NCBI GenBank assembly: GCA_937876985.1
Contig: CALEFT010000020.1
Location: 1 to 64,000, forward strand
DNA from: an uncultured Clostridia bacterium
GTDB lineage: Bacteria > Bacillota > Clostridia > Saccharofermentanales > Saccharofermentanaceae
Reading direction: 5' to 3'
DNA length: 64,000 bases
Shown piece by piece: positions 45,974 through 54,851 of the stretch; position 1 is the stretch's first letter; each line of letters starts with the position of its first letter. The position numbers and the translations under genes were made by a program. The notes under the pieces are model-generated. The model worked only from the letters and a program-made list of their open reading frames with translations. It had not been told where the DNA came from and searched no databases.

Positions 45974-46903
45974 TTACCAAAGCTGTAAAGTACCAATTTT
46001 TGATCTAATATCAATATTGTTTTCTTCACAATAATTTGCAAGATCATTTATTACTTGAACTGGAAGCGTAGGATGAATAAGTGATCCTGTACCAATTTCT
46101 ACACAAGTTGCTCCAGCAATCATAAACTCGATTACATCCTCATAAGTCATAACTCCACCACAACCAATAATTGGAATATCAAGTACTTGTGAACATTCAG
46201 CAACCATTCTAATTGCAATTGGCTTAACCGCTGGTCCAGAATAGCCACCTGTATTATTTCTTAAGATAGGTCTACCTGTCTTAATATTAATTGCCATTCC
46301 AAGTAATGTATTAATTAGAACAACAGCGTCAGCACCACCTTCTTGTGCAGCAAGTGCAACAGACTTAATATCAGTCACATTTGGAGTAAGTTTGATATAA
46401 AGTGGGAGATTAGTTTCTTTTCGCATAAGAGAAACAATTTCTTTAACCTGTACTGGGTCGGAGCCAACAGACATACAGCCGGCCTTAACATTTGGGCAAG
46501 ATAGGTTTATCTCGAGAGCATCTATCTTCTCTTTGTGTAAATCTAATTTCTGAACCATTTGAATATAATCATCAAAGCTATGTCCAGCTACATTAACGAT
46601 AACCTTCATACCTGAATTAACCATATAATCAAGGTCATGCTCAATAAAATAATCTACACCTGGGTTTTGTAGACCTACTGAGTTAAGCATACCTGATGCT
46701 GTTTCTGCTACACGGCAACCAGGGTTACCTTGTCTTGGCTTAATAGTTAGTCCCTTCGAAGAAAGACCGCCTAGAATTGAAAGATCATAATATTCGGATA
46801 GTTCATGACCAAAATTACAAGTACCAGAAGCAAGAATAATTGGGTTCTTGTAATCCACATTACCAATGCTAACTCCAAGGCGAGATTGATCAATATTAAT
46901 CAT
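45974..46903 (-). CDS. pyrD: Dihydroorotate dehydrogenase, catalytic subunit (class 1B)
   Basis: FMN enzyme that oxidises dihydroorotate to orotate; the class 1B form passes electrons through PyrK to NAD. It has 309 residues with ILASGTCNFG, the active-site EINLSCPNV (catalytic Cys), KLTPNVTDI, GGYSGPAVKPIAI and IIGCGGVMTYEDV. The ATG at 46903 overlaps the end of pyrK by eight bases and its GGAGGTGAT site lies within pyrK. Confidence 0.96.
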   Translation of the reverse strand: MINIDQSRLGVSIGNVDYKNPIILASGTCNFGHELSEYYDLSILGGLSSKGLTIKPRQGNPGCRVAETASGMLNSVGLQNPGVDYFIEHDLDYMVNSGMKVIVNVAGHSFDDYIQMVQKLDLHKEKIDALEINLSCPNVKAGCMSVGSDPVQVKEIVSLMRKETNLPLYIKLTPNVTDIKSVALAAQEGGADAVVLINTLLGMAINIKTGRPILRNNTGGYSGPAVKPIAIRMVAECSQVLDIPIIGCGGVMTYEDVIEFMIAGATCVEIGTGSLIHPTLPVQVINDLANYCEENNIDIRSKIGTLQLW

Positions 46904-47693
46904 TGAAGATCACCTCCTCATATGGAAATACTGGGCCATCCTTACAGCATCTTACATGCTTAAACTCTTCACCGTTTGCTTCTGACTTGAGCTTACAAAC
47001 ACAAACAAGACAGATACCAATTCCGCATGCCATTCTTTGTTCCATAGATACGAAGCATTTTAGACCGTGCTCTGTTGCCCATTTTCCGCAAGCATTCATC
47101 ATTGGAAGAGGTCCTACACACATTAGAACAGCATCCTTAAGGAATTCTTCATTAATGGAATCAAGGCCATTACAACAATTTCCGTGGATACCAACCTCTC
47201 CATTATCTGTACAAACGATATATTCATCAGAAGAAAGTACAAGCTGCTCCTTGTTACGGAAGCCTTGAACAACGATGTTCTCGATACCATTTTCTTCACA
47301 GTATTCATGAGTGAAGTTGATTGGAAATACTCCAGTACCACCTGCTACAAGGATTACCTTCTTGTTCTCTTTCTTAATCGAAGCCAAATCAAAACCGTTA
47401 CCAAGTGGGCCTAGAATATCTATTTCTTTACCTTCTTCAAATGCAACAATCTCATTTGTACCCTTACCTACAATCTTTACTCCAATTTTGATTGTTCCTG
47501 CCTTACTATCAGCAGAAGCAATTCCAAAAGGTCTTTTCAGAAAGTAAGAACAAGAAATATTTACAAACTGACCAGGCTTAGAAACCCTAGCGATTTCACT
47601 ACATGACAAAGTAAGTAGACAAGTATCGCTATTTAGCATTGTCTTGTTTATTACCTTGGCTTTATATTCTTTTTTGAAATTATCTTGCTCCAT
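46896..47693 (-). CDS. pyrK: Dihydroorotate dehydrogenase electron transfer subunit
   Basis: Ferredoxin-reductase-like subunit that carries FAD and a 2Fe-2S cluster and links PyrD to NAD. From ATG 47693 it has 265 residues; a GTG at 47705 would fall within the AGGTGG ribosome site. Motifs: FAD-binding RPFGIAS, the NAD-binding ILVAGGTGVFP type sequence (VILVAGGTG), and cysteines CGIGICLVCVC plus HVRCCKDGPVF for the cluster. Confidence 0.95.
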   Translation of the reverse strand: MEQDNFKKEYKAKVINKTMLNSDTCLLTLSCSEIARVSKPGQFVNISCSYFLKRPFGIASADSKAGTIKIGVKIVGKGTNEIVAFEEGKEIDILGPLGNGFDLASIKKENKKVILVAGGTGVFPINFTHEYCEENGIENIVVQGFRNKEQLVLSSDEYIVCTDNGEVGIHGNCCNGLDSINEEFLKDAVLMCVGPLPMMNACGKWATEHGLKCFVSMEQRMACGIGICLVCVCKLKSEANGEEFKHVRCCKDGPVFPYEEVIFND

Positions 47694-47717
47694 AGTAACA
47701 ACCACCTAATAAAGTAA

Positions 47718-48668
47718 TTATACGTATTTTCTATCCTTAAGTGCAGCATTAAGCTTGTTTCTCATATCGATAGCTTCATCTCTTGTAGCCTTCTGGAATT
47801 CATGTGGCTCAAGATCAGTACGCTTTTTCCATGCACACATAAGGCTTCTAGATGCATTTACAATAGAACCCTTACCATCCTTTGTAAATGAAGCTACAGC
47901 TGCATCAGCACCAGCACCTTGTGCTCCATAACCTGGAACAAGAATCAAGTTATTTGGCATTCTCTTACGAAGCTCTACTGCCTGCTCTGGCCAAGTAGCA
48001 CCAACTACTGCACCAACAGAACTAAAGCCGGATTCTCCAACCAAATCCTTACCCCATTCATTTACCATATCAGCCATAGCATCATAAACATGACGGCCAT
48101 CCTTAAGTTCTAAGTCCTGTAAATCTCCAGCAGAAGGATTAGAAGTACGAACCAAAGCGAAAATACCCTTGCCCTGCTCCTTACATACATCAGTAAATGG
48201 CTTAATTCCATCTGTACCAAGATAACCATTTACTGTAATACAATCAGCACCAAACATAGCTGGACTTGTACCATCAATAATCTCAGTATTTCCAAGTATT
48301 CCAGTAGCATAAGCTGTTGCAGTAGTACCAATATCGTTTCTCTTAGCATCAGCAATTACGAGCATACCCTTATCTTGAGCATACTGAATTGTCTTTCTTA
48401 AAGCCATAATGCCATGAATACCATACATCTCATAGTAAGCAAACTGTGGCTTAATAGCTGGAATAATATCGCATACAGCATCGATTAGAAGTCTATTATA
48501 GTCAAACAAAGCCATAGCCGTTGCTTGCTGCATATTACCAGGTACTTCATTACGCCACTCATCGCGCAACTCCTGTGGCAAATAATCTAGCTTAGGATCC
48601 AAACCCATTACCGTTGGGTTATTCATCTCAGCAATTTTTGTTACTAATTGATCAGCAAAGTTCTTCAT
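47718..48668 (-). CDS. pyrF: Orotidine 5'-phosphate decarboxylase (long type)
   Basis: Last step to UMP. With 316 residues it belongs to the longer subfamily 2. The catalytic block is IADAKRNDIG; other landmarks are MGLDPKLDYLP, PAIKPQFAYYE, TVNGYLG and ILVPGYGAQG. It overlaps the end of pyrC by 17 bases. GGGAGGT precedes the ATG. Confidence 0.96.
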   Translation of the reverse strand: MKNFADQLVTKIAEMNNPTVMGLDPKLDYLPQELRDEWRNEVPGNMQQATAMALFDYNRLLIDAVCDIIPAIKPQFAYYEMYGIHGIMALRKTIQYAQDKGMLVIADAKRNDIGTTATAYATGILGNTEIIDGTSPAMFGADCITVNGYLGTDGIKPFTDVCKEQGKGIFALVRTSNPSAGDLQDLELKDGRHVYDAMADMVNEWGKDLVGESGFSSVGAVVGATWPEQAVELRKRMPNNLILVPGYGAQGAGADAAVASFTKDGKGSIVNASRSLMCAWKKRTDLEPHEFQKATRDEAIDMRNKLNAALKDRKYV

Positions 48669-49908
48669 ATGTTATATGACCTCCCATTATTGTTAACAAT
48701 GTCTTTCCGTATAGCTTATAGCCATCAAATGGAGTATTTCTACCCTTAGTAAGCATCTTATCCTTCTCGAAAACAAATTCATTATCAAGATCAAATACTG
48801 TTAAATCTGCATCGTCACCGACATTTAGACCACCGCGTCCAAGCTTCAATATTTTCGATGGATTATAACACATTACTTCTATCAAACGCTCAAGAGAAAT
48901 ATGTCCAGCCTTTACTAGATATGTATATCCAAGTGAAAATGCTGTCTCAAATCCAACAATACCATTATTTGCGAGAGAGAATTCAATAACCTTCTCATCT
49001 TCATGATGTGGAGCATGGTCAGTTACAATACAATCGATAGTACCATCCTTAAGACCTTCGATAATTGCTTCGAGATCTTCCTTCGTTCTAAGTGGTGGAT
49101 TCATCTTGTAATTAGAATCATATGACTCACAAACCTCATGAGTAAGAGTGAAATAATGTGGACATGTCTCACAAGTAACCTTAACTCCACGAGCCTTTGC
49201 ATCGCGAATCATTCTAACTCCACCCTTTGTACTTACGTGACAGATATGAATTGGCAAGCCTAAGTATTCTGCCATAATAATGTCACGAGCAATCATAATA
49301 TCTTCAGCTGCTGTAGGAATTCCGCGAAGGCCGTTACATGTAGAAATCTCACCTTCGTTCATAGCGCCGTCAGCTAGAGACATTTCTTCGCAGTGATTTA
49401 GTACAGGCAAATCGAAGTCTGAAGAGTATTCTAGCACTTTTCGGAGGAGCTCAGCTGTAGCAATAGGCTTTCCGTCGTCAGATACTGCAACAATTCCAGC
49501 TTCTTTCATAAGTCCCATTTCTGCGAGCTCTTTGCCAGCTAGCTTCTTACTAGCAGCACCAATTGGATAAACACGAGCGTAGTTTGCTTCTGAAGCCTTA
49601 AGAAGGATACCAGAAACAACAGCTGCGTTATCACATACAGGATTTGTGTTTGGCATTGGACAAATTGAAGTAAAGCCACCTTTGGCAGCACTCATACTAC
49701 CAGTAAGAATAGTCTCTCTATACTCAAACCCTGGCTCACGCAAATGACAGTGCATATCGATTAGTCCTGGAAAAACCATCTTGCCATTCAAATCAATTAT
49801 TCTGTCAGCAGTATTAGCCTCGAAGCTTTCTGTAAACTTCGCATTATCAATATAAAGTGTAGTAGCGTTAGAATTAAAAACCTTACAATTATCAATAATT
49901 ATTCTCAT
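48652..49908 (-). CDS. pyrC: Dihydroorotase
   Basis: Zinc amidohydrolase that closes carbamoyl-aspartate to dihydroorotate. The 418 residues fit the class I form. Zinc ligands are in IDMHCHLREPG, HICHVST and TDHAPHH; LNHCEE and NGLRGIPTAAED are also typical. GGAGG precedes ATG 49908. It overlaps pyrB by four bases. Confidence 0.96.
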   Translation of the reverse strand: MRIIIDNCKVFNSNATTLYIDNAKFTESFEANTADRIIDLNGKMVFPGLIDMHCHLREPGFEYRETILTGSMSAAKGGFTSICPMPNTNPVCDNAAVVSGILLKASEANYARVYPIGAASKKLAGKELAEMGLMKEAGIVAVSDDGKPIATAELLRKVLEYSSDFDLPVLNHCEEMSLADGAMNEGEISTCNGLRGIPTAAEDIMIARDIIMAEYLGLPIHICHVSTKGGVRMIRDAKARGVKVTCETCPHYFTLTHEVCESYDSNYKMNPPLRTKEDLEAIIEGLKDGTIDCIVTDHAPHHEDEKVIEFSLANNGIVGFETAFSLGYTYLVKAGHISLERLIEVMCYNPSKILKLGRGGLNVGDDADLTVFDLDNEFVFEKDKMLTKGRNTPFDGYKLYGKTLLTIMGGHITYEELC

Positions 49909-50834
49909 AGTGTATTCCTCCTAGCCATCAATAGATATAGAACAGCCATTCTTACAGCAACACCGTTAGTCACCTGTTCATTGATTACAGACTGATCGCA
50001 GTCATAAACACATGTTGGCAATTCGACACCGTGATTACATGGACCTGGATGCATAAGAAGCGCTCCAGGAGCAGCCTTAGCAAGAAGCTCTGGTGTTATA
50101 GAATAAAAACTAGCATACTCAGAAACAGTTGGGAAAAGCGACTTATGCTGACGCTCTAATTGAACACGTAGACCCATTACAGCGTCCTTGTCCTTAACGC
50201 ATTCCTCTACGCTAGTGCAAACCTTAGCTCCAAGTCCTTCAATTCCAATAGGCATCATTGTCTTTGGACCGAATACGCTTACCTCAGCGCCAAGTTTTGT
50301 TAGACCAATAGCATTTGAGCGAACAACTCTACTATGATAAATATCACCGCAAATAGCGACCTTCTTACCTTCGAGCGTACCCCACTTCTCGTACATAGTA
50401 AACATATCAAGCAAGGCCTGAGTAGGATGCTCGTTCATACCATCACCTGCATTTACTATGGAAGCATTTAGATGTGGAGCAATAAAATGCGGTGCTCCTG
50501 ACTGGCTATGACGCATAATAATGATATCTGTTGCCATCATATCAATAGTTCTTGCAGTATCAAGAAGTGATTCGCCCTTAGCAACGGAGCTACCAGAAGC
50601 AGAAATATTTGCTGAAGCAGAACCCATATACTTCGAAGCAAGCTCGAAAGAAAGTCTTGTTCTAGTACTATTCTCATAGAAAAGTGTAATAACTGACTTA
50701 CCCTGCAAATGACTAGTCTTCTTATTACCAGAAGTTAGAACCATCTTCATAGTCTTTGCTGTCTCGAGAATTTCCATAATCTCATCAGCAGTAAGTTGCT
50801 TAAGACCTAACAAATCTTTATTCTTTAGTCCCAT
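49905..50834 (-). CDS. pyrB: Aspartate carbamoyltransferase catalytic chain
   Basis: First committed step of pyrimidine synthesis. From ATG 50834, preceded by GAGGAGG, it has 309 residues; the frame reaching 50873 starts inside pyrR and has no ribosome site. Carbamoyl phosphate binding is in YENSTRTRLSFELA, others in HPTQALLDM, ICGDIYHSRVVRSN, RVQLERQ and HPGPCNHGVEL. No pyrI is present, as in Bacillus. Confidence 0.96.
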   Translation of the reverse strand: MGLKNKDLLGLKQLTADEIMEILETAKTMKMVLTSGNKKTSHLQGKSVITLFYENSTRTRLSFELASKYMGSASANISASGSSVAKGESLLDTARTIDMMATDIIIMRHSQSGAPHFIAPHLNASIVNAGDGMNEHPTQALLDMFTMYEKWGTLEGKKVAICGDIYHSRVVRSNAIGLTKLGAEVSVFGPKTMMPIGIEGLGAKVCTSVEECVKDKDAVMGLRVQLERQHKSLFPTVSEYASFYSITPELLAKAAPGALLMHPGPCNHGVELPTCVYDCDQSVINEQVTNGVAVRMAVLYLLMARRNTL

Positions 50835-50835
50835 A

Positions 50836-51384
50836 TTATGCCTCCTCACAAAGAAGTACCTGGTCCTTGCCATCTACTTCCAATAATTCAACGTGAACCT
50901 GCTCCGCCTTAGAAGTAGGAACATTCTTACCCACATAATCTGCTCTGAATGGAAGTTCTCTATGACCTCTATCAATCAGAATCGCAAGCTGAATAGAAGC
51001 AGGTCTTCCCATATCGAAAAGCGCATCAATAGCACTTCGAATGGTTCTTCCAGTATATAGAACATCATCAACAAGAATAATTTTCTTATTATTTATATCA
51101 AAAGGAATATGTGTACCATTAACTACAGGATGAGCATTAAGCTTAGATAAATCATCTCTATAGAATGTAATATCAAGAATTCCCATCGCTACATCAGTAT
51201 TCTCAATTCTATCGAGATTTTCCTTAATCCTCTTAGCTAGTGGAACTCCACGACGCTGAATGCCGATAATGCAAACATTTTGAAGACCATCATTTTTCTC
51301 AGTAATCTCGTGAGCAATTCTTACAATCGCACGATTAAGAGCTGCTTCGTCCATCAATGTAGCCTTTGTAATCAACTCGTTCAT
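50836..51384 (-). CDS. pyrR: Pyrimidine operon attenuation regulator / uracil phosphoribosyltransferase
   Basis: RNA-binding regulator of the pyr operon with weak UPRTase activity, 182 residues. The PRPP motif is IILVDDVLYTGRTIRSA; IGIQRRGVPLA and the basic surface typical of PyrR are present. It binds the leader RNA described at 51403-51523 when UMP is plentiful and promotes termination. GAGGAG precedes ATG 51384. pyrB follows after one base. Confidence 0.96.
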   Translation of the reverse strand: MNELITKATLMDEAALNRAIVRIAHEITEKNDGLQNVCIIGIQRRGVPLAKRIKENLDRIENTDVAMGILDITFYRDDLSKLNAHPVVNGTHIPFDINNKKIILVDDVLYTGRTIRSAIDALFDMGRPASIQLAILIDRGHRELPFRADYVGKNVPTSKAEQVHVELLEVDGKDQVLLCEEA

Positions 51385-51402
51385 AATAAACTCCTCATAA
51401 TC

Positions 51403-51523
51403 AAAAAAGCCGATAATCCATGCGAATTACCGGCTATACAAATCAATTCATAATGCTTAACAATCGTTATTTCTTAAACTTCTTATTCTACATAAGAATC
51501 AACCTTGCAAACCTCGCCGGATT
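51403..51523 (-). promoter_or_regulatory. PyrR-binding loop and attenuator of the pyr operon
   Basis: On the minus strand AATCCGGCGAGGTT (51523-51510) fits the PyrR-binding loop consensus ARUCCNGNGAGGYU at every position. Further down AGCCGGTAATTC (51435-51424) pairs with GATTATCGGCT (51418-51408) and runs into six T (to 51403): a terminator 18 bases before pyrR. Bound PyrR-UMP should release the terminator. The rest of the 310-base gap (to the tRNA) is AT-rich leader with a CGAAAAGC octamer at 51563. Confidence 0.92.
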
Positions 51524-51638
51524 CGCTTAAAAGTTACCCTTATAGTCTAGTCTTTTCCCTCTCGAAAAGCAACACAAAAAACTTCATTTTTGCTAAGTTT
51601 TTTTGTAAGTATATTGTCATACTTTTACTTTAAATCTG

Positions 51639-51667
51639 TTGACAAACCATATTCTTATGAATATAAT
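51639..51667 (+). promoter_or_regulatory. Consensus SigA promoter of tRNA-Leu(CAA)
   Basis: TTGACA (51639-51644), a 17-base spacer and TATAAT (51662-51667) match the consensus exactly. The tRNA begins 27 bases later. Confidence 0.9.
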
Positions 51668-51694
51668 TATTTTGCTTTTTGAAGCAATCGTCAC

Positions 51695-51780
51695 GGGGTT
51701 GTGGCGGAATGGCAGACGCAGCAGACTCAAAATCTGCCGACCTCAAAATCGTGTGGGTTCAAGTCCCACCAGCCCCACCA
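51695..51780 (+). tRNA. tRNA-Leu(CAA)
   Basis: An 86-base class II tRNA including encoded CCA. Acceptor GGGGTTG pairs with CAGCCCC (one G-T). The stem GCAGA/TCTGC closes the loop CTCAAAA, giving anticodon CAA for UUG. Its adenosine next to the anticodon makes it a plausible MiaA/MiaB substrate, both encoded in this window. Confidence 0.97.
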
Positions 51781-51785
51781 TTAAT

Positions 51786-51815
51786 AAACCACGCTTTACG
51801 CGTGGTTTTTGTTTT
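51786..51815 (+). terminator. tRNA-Leu(CAA) terminator
   Basis: AAACCACGC (51786-51794) and GCGTGGTTT (51800-51808) form a perfect stem with loop TTTAC, followed by TTGTTTT. Confidence 0.92.
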
Positions 51816-51820
51816 GTCAA

Positions 51821-52216
51821 TTATTTCAATTTATATTGGTCTAATCCTGTTGAATCTCCTCTGAATATAAACCATTCTGGGAAGCTGTTTAATTTTGAAG
51901 AAATAAACTGGTCTACATCACGATAAATTTCATCCTTTTCAGGATCGTAATAAGAACTTCTATTCGCATAAATTGTAATTCCTGTAAAATCCTTCTCTGC
52001 TTCTAAAGGATTATCACAAGGTGCATCATTATTAGTAATAATAATATGCTCTTCTTGGGCATCATCTTCAGGAGATAGATAAAACTCAGAACAAATAGAT
52101 AAGTTTTCTTCAATGCTAAACTTAATATCTTTCTTCATAAGTTCAGAAAGTATGCTTCTGTTTATTCTATACTTAGGACCGTCAAATAGTTTTCTTAATT
52201 TTGAGAAAATACCCAT
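51821..52216 (-). CDS. Small acidic protein of unknown function
   Basis: A 131-residue soluble protein with AGGAG before ATG 52216. The N terminus is amphipathic and basic (MGIFSKLRKLFDGPKY), the rest acidic with two aromatic segments (YANRSSYYDPEKDE, SFPEWFIFRG). The short N-terminal helix could touch the membrane. It is a lone gene between the tRNA terminator and citrate synthase. I recognise no family. Confidence 0.7.
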   Translation of the reverse strand: MGIFSKLRKLFDGPKYRINRSILSELMKKDIKFSIEENLSICSEFYLSPEDDAQEEHIIITNNDAPCDNPLEAEKDFTGITIYANRSSYYDPEKDEIYRDVDQFISSKLNSFPEWFIFRGDSTGLDQYKLK

Positions 52217-52398
52217 ACAAAACTCCTATCACAATTATAACTTTTTTCTATAATTATACATCTAATTACATACCAGATAAGTAATTATATAAATATTGCA
52301 TATTAATTGCATATTATGCATTTCTGCCGTATTTTACTTATTTTATTAAATAAGAATATTTGATAAACTATATTAATATCTATTATAAGGAGGATTCT

Positions 52399-53763
52399 AT
52401 GACAGTAAACAATTTTTCCAAAGTTACACCACAAATCGAAGAGTTAGCAAATTTATGTTCATCACACAAAATTGAATCCGAGCTATACACAAAATATGAT
52501 GTTAAGCGTGGATTACGTGATCTTAATGGTAAGGGAGTATTAACTGGACTAACAGAAATTTCTGAAATAATTTCATCTAAGAACATAAACGGTGAAGTAG
52601 TTCAATGTGATGGCGAACTATATTATCGTGGAATTGATGTAAATACACTAATAACAGGATTTATTAATGACAATCGTTTTGGTTTTGAAGAAACAACATA
52701 TCTTCTTCTATTCGGTAAGCTTCCTACAAACGAAGAACTTAAAGAATTCGAAGACTTACTAGCCTCTTATCGCACAATTCTTCCAAAGAATTTCGTTCGT
52801 GACATTATCATGAAGAAGCCAAGCGAAGACCTAATGAATAATATTTCTCGTGCTATTCTTAATCTATATGCATATGACAGCAATCCAAATGATTTGTCTA
52901 TCCCAAATGTATTAAGACAATCACTTGAATTAATTGCTATCTTCCCTATGCTAGCTGTTTACAGCTATCATGCGAAGAATTACTATCTTGATAAGGGTAG
53001 CCTTGTAATCCATAGACCAAAGGCCAATCTATCAACAGCAGAAAACATTCTTTACATGCTTCGCCCAGACCACAAATATACTGAGTTAGAAGCCAGAATT
53101 CTTGATATGTCACTTATTCTCCACGCAGAACACGGCGGTGGTAATAACTCTACATTTACTACACATGTTGTTACTTCTTCAGGAACTGACACTTACTCTG
53201 CAATCGCAGCTGCAATGAGCTCTCTTAAGGGACCAAAGCACGGCGGAGCAAATATCAAGGTTGTTAAAATGCTTAACGACATCAAGCGTAACGTAAATGA
53301 CTGGGAAGACGAAGAAGAAATTGCAGCATATCTTACTAAGATTCTTCACAAGGAAGCTTTCGATAACGCAGGAGTTATTTATGGACTAGGACACGCTGTA
53401 TATTCAATCTCTGACCCAAGAGCAAAAATCTTCAAGGGCTATGTCGAAAAGCTATCTCAGGAGAAAAAGCGCTATAAGGAGTTCGAATTCTTCTCAAAGA
53501 TCGAGAGAATTTCCGCAGAACTCATTGCTAAGGAGCGTCGTATTTATAAGGGTGTTTCAGCAAATATCGACTTCTATAGTGGATTTGTTTACAGTATGCT
53601 AAACCTACCAACAGAGCTATATACACCTCTCTTCTCTATTGCACGAATCTCTGGATGGTCTTCACATAGAATCGAAGAACTTACAAATGCAGGAAAGATT
53701 ATCCGTCCAGCATATATGTGTGTTCAACCAAGACAGGATTACATACCATTAGAAGAAAGATAA
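52399..53763 (+). CDS. gltA: Citrate synthase
   Basis: Condenses acetyl-CoA and oxaloacetate to citrate, probably the start of a partial oxidative branch to 2-oxoglutarate and glutamate in this anaerobe. It has 454 residues from ATG 52399, with AAGGAGG upstream. Motifs: LYYRGIDVNTLI, the active-site HAEHGGGNNSTFT with GPKHGGAN, GLGHAVYSISDPRA and FYSGFVYSMLNLP (the usual catalytic Asp lies in NIDFYSG). No aconitase or isocitrate dehydrogenase is near. It is a single-gene unit. The gene symbol follows common usage, not proof of regulation. Confidence 0.94.
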   Translation: MTVNNFSKVTPQIEELANLCSSHKIESELYTKYDVKRGLRDLNGKGVLTGLTEISEIISSKNINGEVVQCDGELYYRGIDVNTLITGFINDNRFGFEETTYLLLFGKLPTNEELKEFEDLLASYRTILPKNFVRDIIMKKPSEDLMNNISRAILNLYAYDSNPNDLSIPNVLRQSLELIAIFPMLAVYSYHAKNYYLDKGSLVIHRPKANLSTAENILYMLRPDHKYTELEARILDMSLILHAEHGGGNNSTFTTHVVTSSGTDTYSAIAAAMSSLKGPKHGGANIKVVKMLNDIKRNVNDWEDEEEIAAYLTKILHKEAFDNAGVIYGLGHAVYSISDPRAKIFKGYVEKLSQEKKRYKEFEFFSKIERISAELIAKERRIYKGVSANIDFYSGFVYSMLNLPTELYTPLFSIARISGWSSHRIEELTNAGKIIRPAYMCVQPRQDYIPLEER

Positions 53764-53781
53764 AAATATCATCAAAAACAA

Positions 53782-53814
53782 AAAAGACTGGCTATATTTA
53801 ATAGTCAGTCTTTT
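53782..53814. terminator. Terminator shared by citrate synthase and uppP
   Basis: AAAAGACTGGCTAT (53782-53795) pairs with ATAGTCAGTCTTTT (53801-53814) with one wobble. T-rich sequence flanks it on both strands, and the two genes converge on it. Confidence 0.88.
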
Positions 53815-53830
53815 AATTTGTTCAGATTTA

Positions 53831-54694
53831 TTACTTAATAATAGAAAAAACAACTAAAACTATTATTCCAAGTATGATTCTATACCATCCAAAAATCTTA
53901 AAATCATGCTTCTTAACATAACTCATCAGCTTCTTAATAACAAATATTGTAACTACAAATGCAGTAATCATACCAATTACAAGCAAAATTACCTCTTGCC
54001 AAATAATTGTCCCTTCAAACTTAAGAATCTTAAGTAAAGAAGCACCTAGCATTACAGGAATAGCCAAAAAGAATGTAAACTTAGCAGCAACCTCGCGATT
54101 GATCCTAATCATCAGTCCACCAAGAATTGTTGCACCGGATCTTGAAGTACCTGGGAAAATGGCAGCAATTAACTGAAATAGTCCTATTATAAAAGCATCC
54201 TTGAATGTAATTTCCGACAAACTGTTTACAGTTGGCTTGATTTGCTTCTTTTCGATATAGTTTTCTACAAAAATAAATGCAATTCCAAATAGAATAAGGA
54301 ACAAAGAAACAACAACATAGTTATACAAAATAGGACTTAGCAAATCATCAAGGAAAACGCCGTAAAGCGCACCTGGAATACATGCTACAACAATCTTGAA
54401 CCACATAATAAAGTAGTCCTTCTTACAATATTTGAGAACACCTTTACATCCAACTGGTTGACTTACACTCTTAATGCCAAATGGCCAAATTTCTGTCCAG
54501 AATAGAATAATTACTCCAAGAATAGCACCTAACTGTATTACAACCAAATATAAATCAAAGAACTCCGGCGATACGTTTAACTTAATAAACTCATCTAGAA
54601 GTATCATATGTCCAGTAGAAGAAATAGGAAGCCACTCAGTAATTCCTTCGACTATTCCGAAAAGGATTGAAACTAATACATCAATAAAACTCAT
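53831..54694 (-). CDS. uppP: Undecaprenyl-diphosphatase
   Basis: Membrane phosphatase that recycles the undecaprenyl lipid carrier; overexpression gives bacitracin resistance in relatives. About 287 residues and seven to eight membrane segments. Active-site motifs are GIVEGITEWLPISSTGHM near residue 14 and FPGTSRSGATILGG near 170. I chose ATG 54694, which follows AAGGAG by seven bases. It is transcribed alone. Confidence 0.95.
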   Translation of the reverse strand: MSFIDVLVSILFGIVEGITEWLPISSTGHMILLDEFIKLNVSPEFFDLYLVVIQLGAILGVIILFWTEIWPFGIKSVSQPVGCKGVLKYCKKDYFIMWFKIVVACIPGALYGVFLDDLLSPILYNYVVVSLFLILFGIAFIFVENYIEKKQIKPTVNSLSEITFKDAFIIGLFQLIAAIFPGTSRSGATILGGLMIRINREVAAKFTFFLAIPVMLGASLLKILKFEGTIIWQEVILLVIGMITAFVVTIFVIKKLMSYVKKHDFKIFGWYRIILGIIVLVVFSIIK

Positions 54695-54737
54695 CAATAT
54701 ACTCCTTTGTTTGTTTCATTCATAATATCATACGAAA

Positions 54738-54785
54738 TTAAATAAAGAAAATAAAAGCCACCAAGATATAAATCTTAGTGGCTTT
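54738..54785 (-). terminator. rny terminator
   Basis: On the minus strand AAAGCCACTAAGAT (54785-54772) pairs with ATCTTGGTGGCTTT (54767-54754; one wobble) and is followed by TATTTTCTTTA. Confidence 0.85.
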
Positions 54786-54851
54786 AAGGTGACTAACATA
54801 AAGAGTTGGTATCAAAAATACTATATTTAACTAAGGTATTGTAAATTCGTA

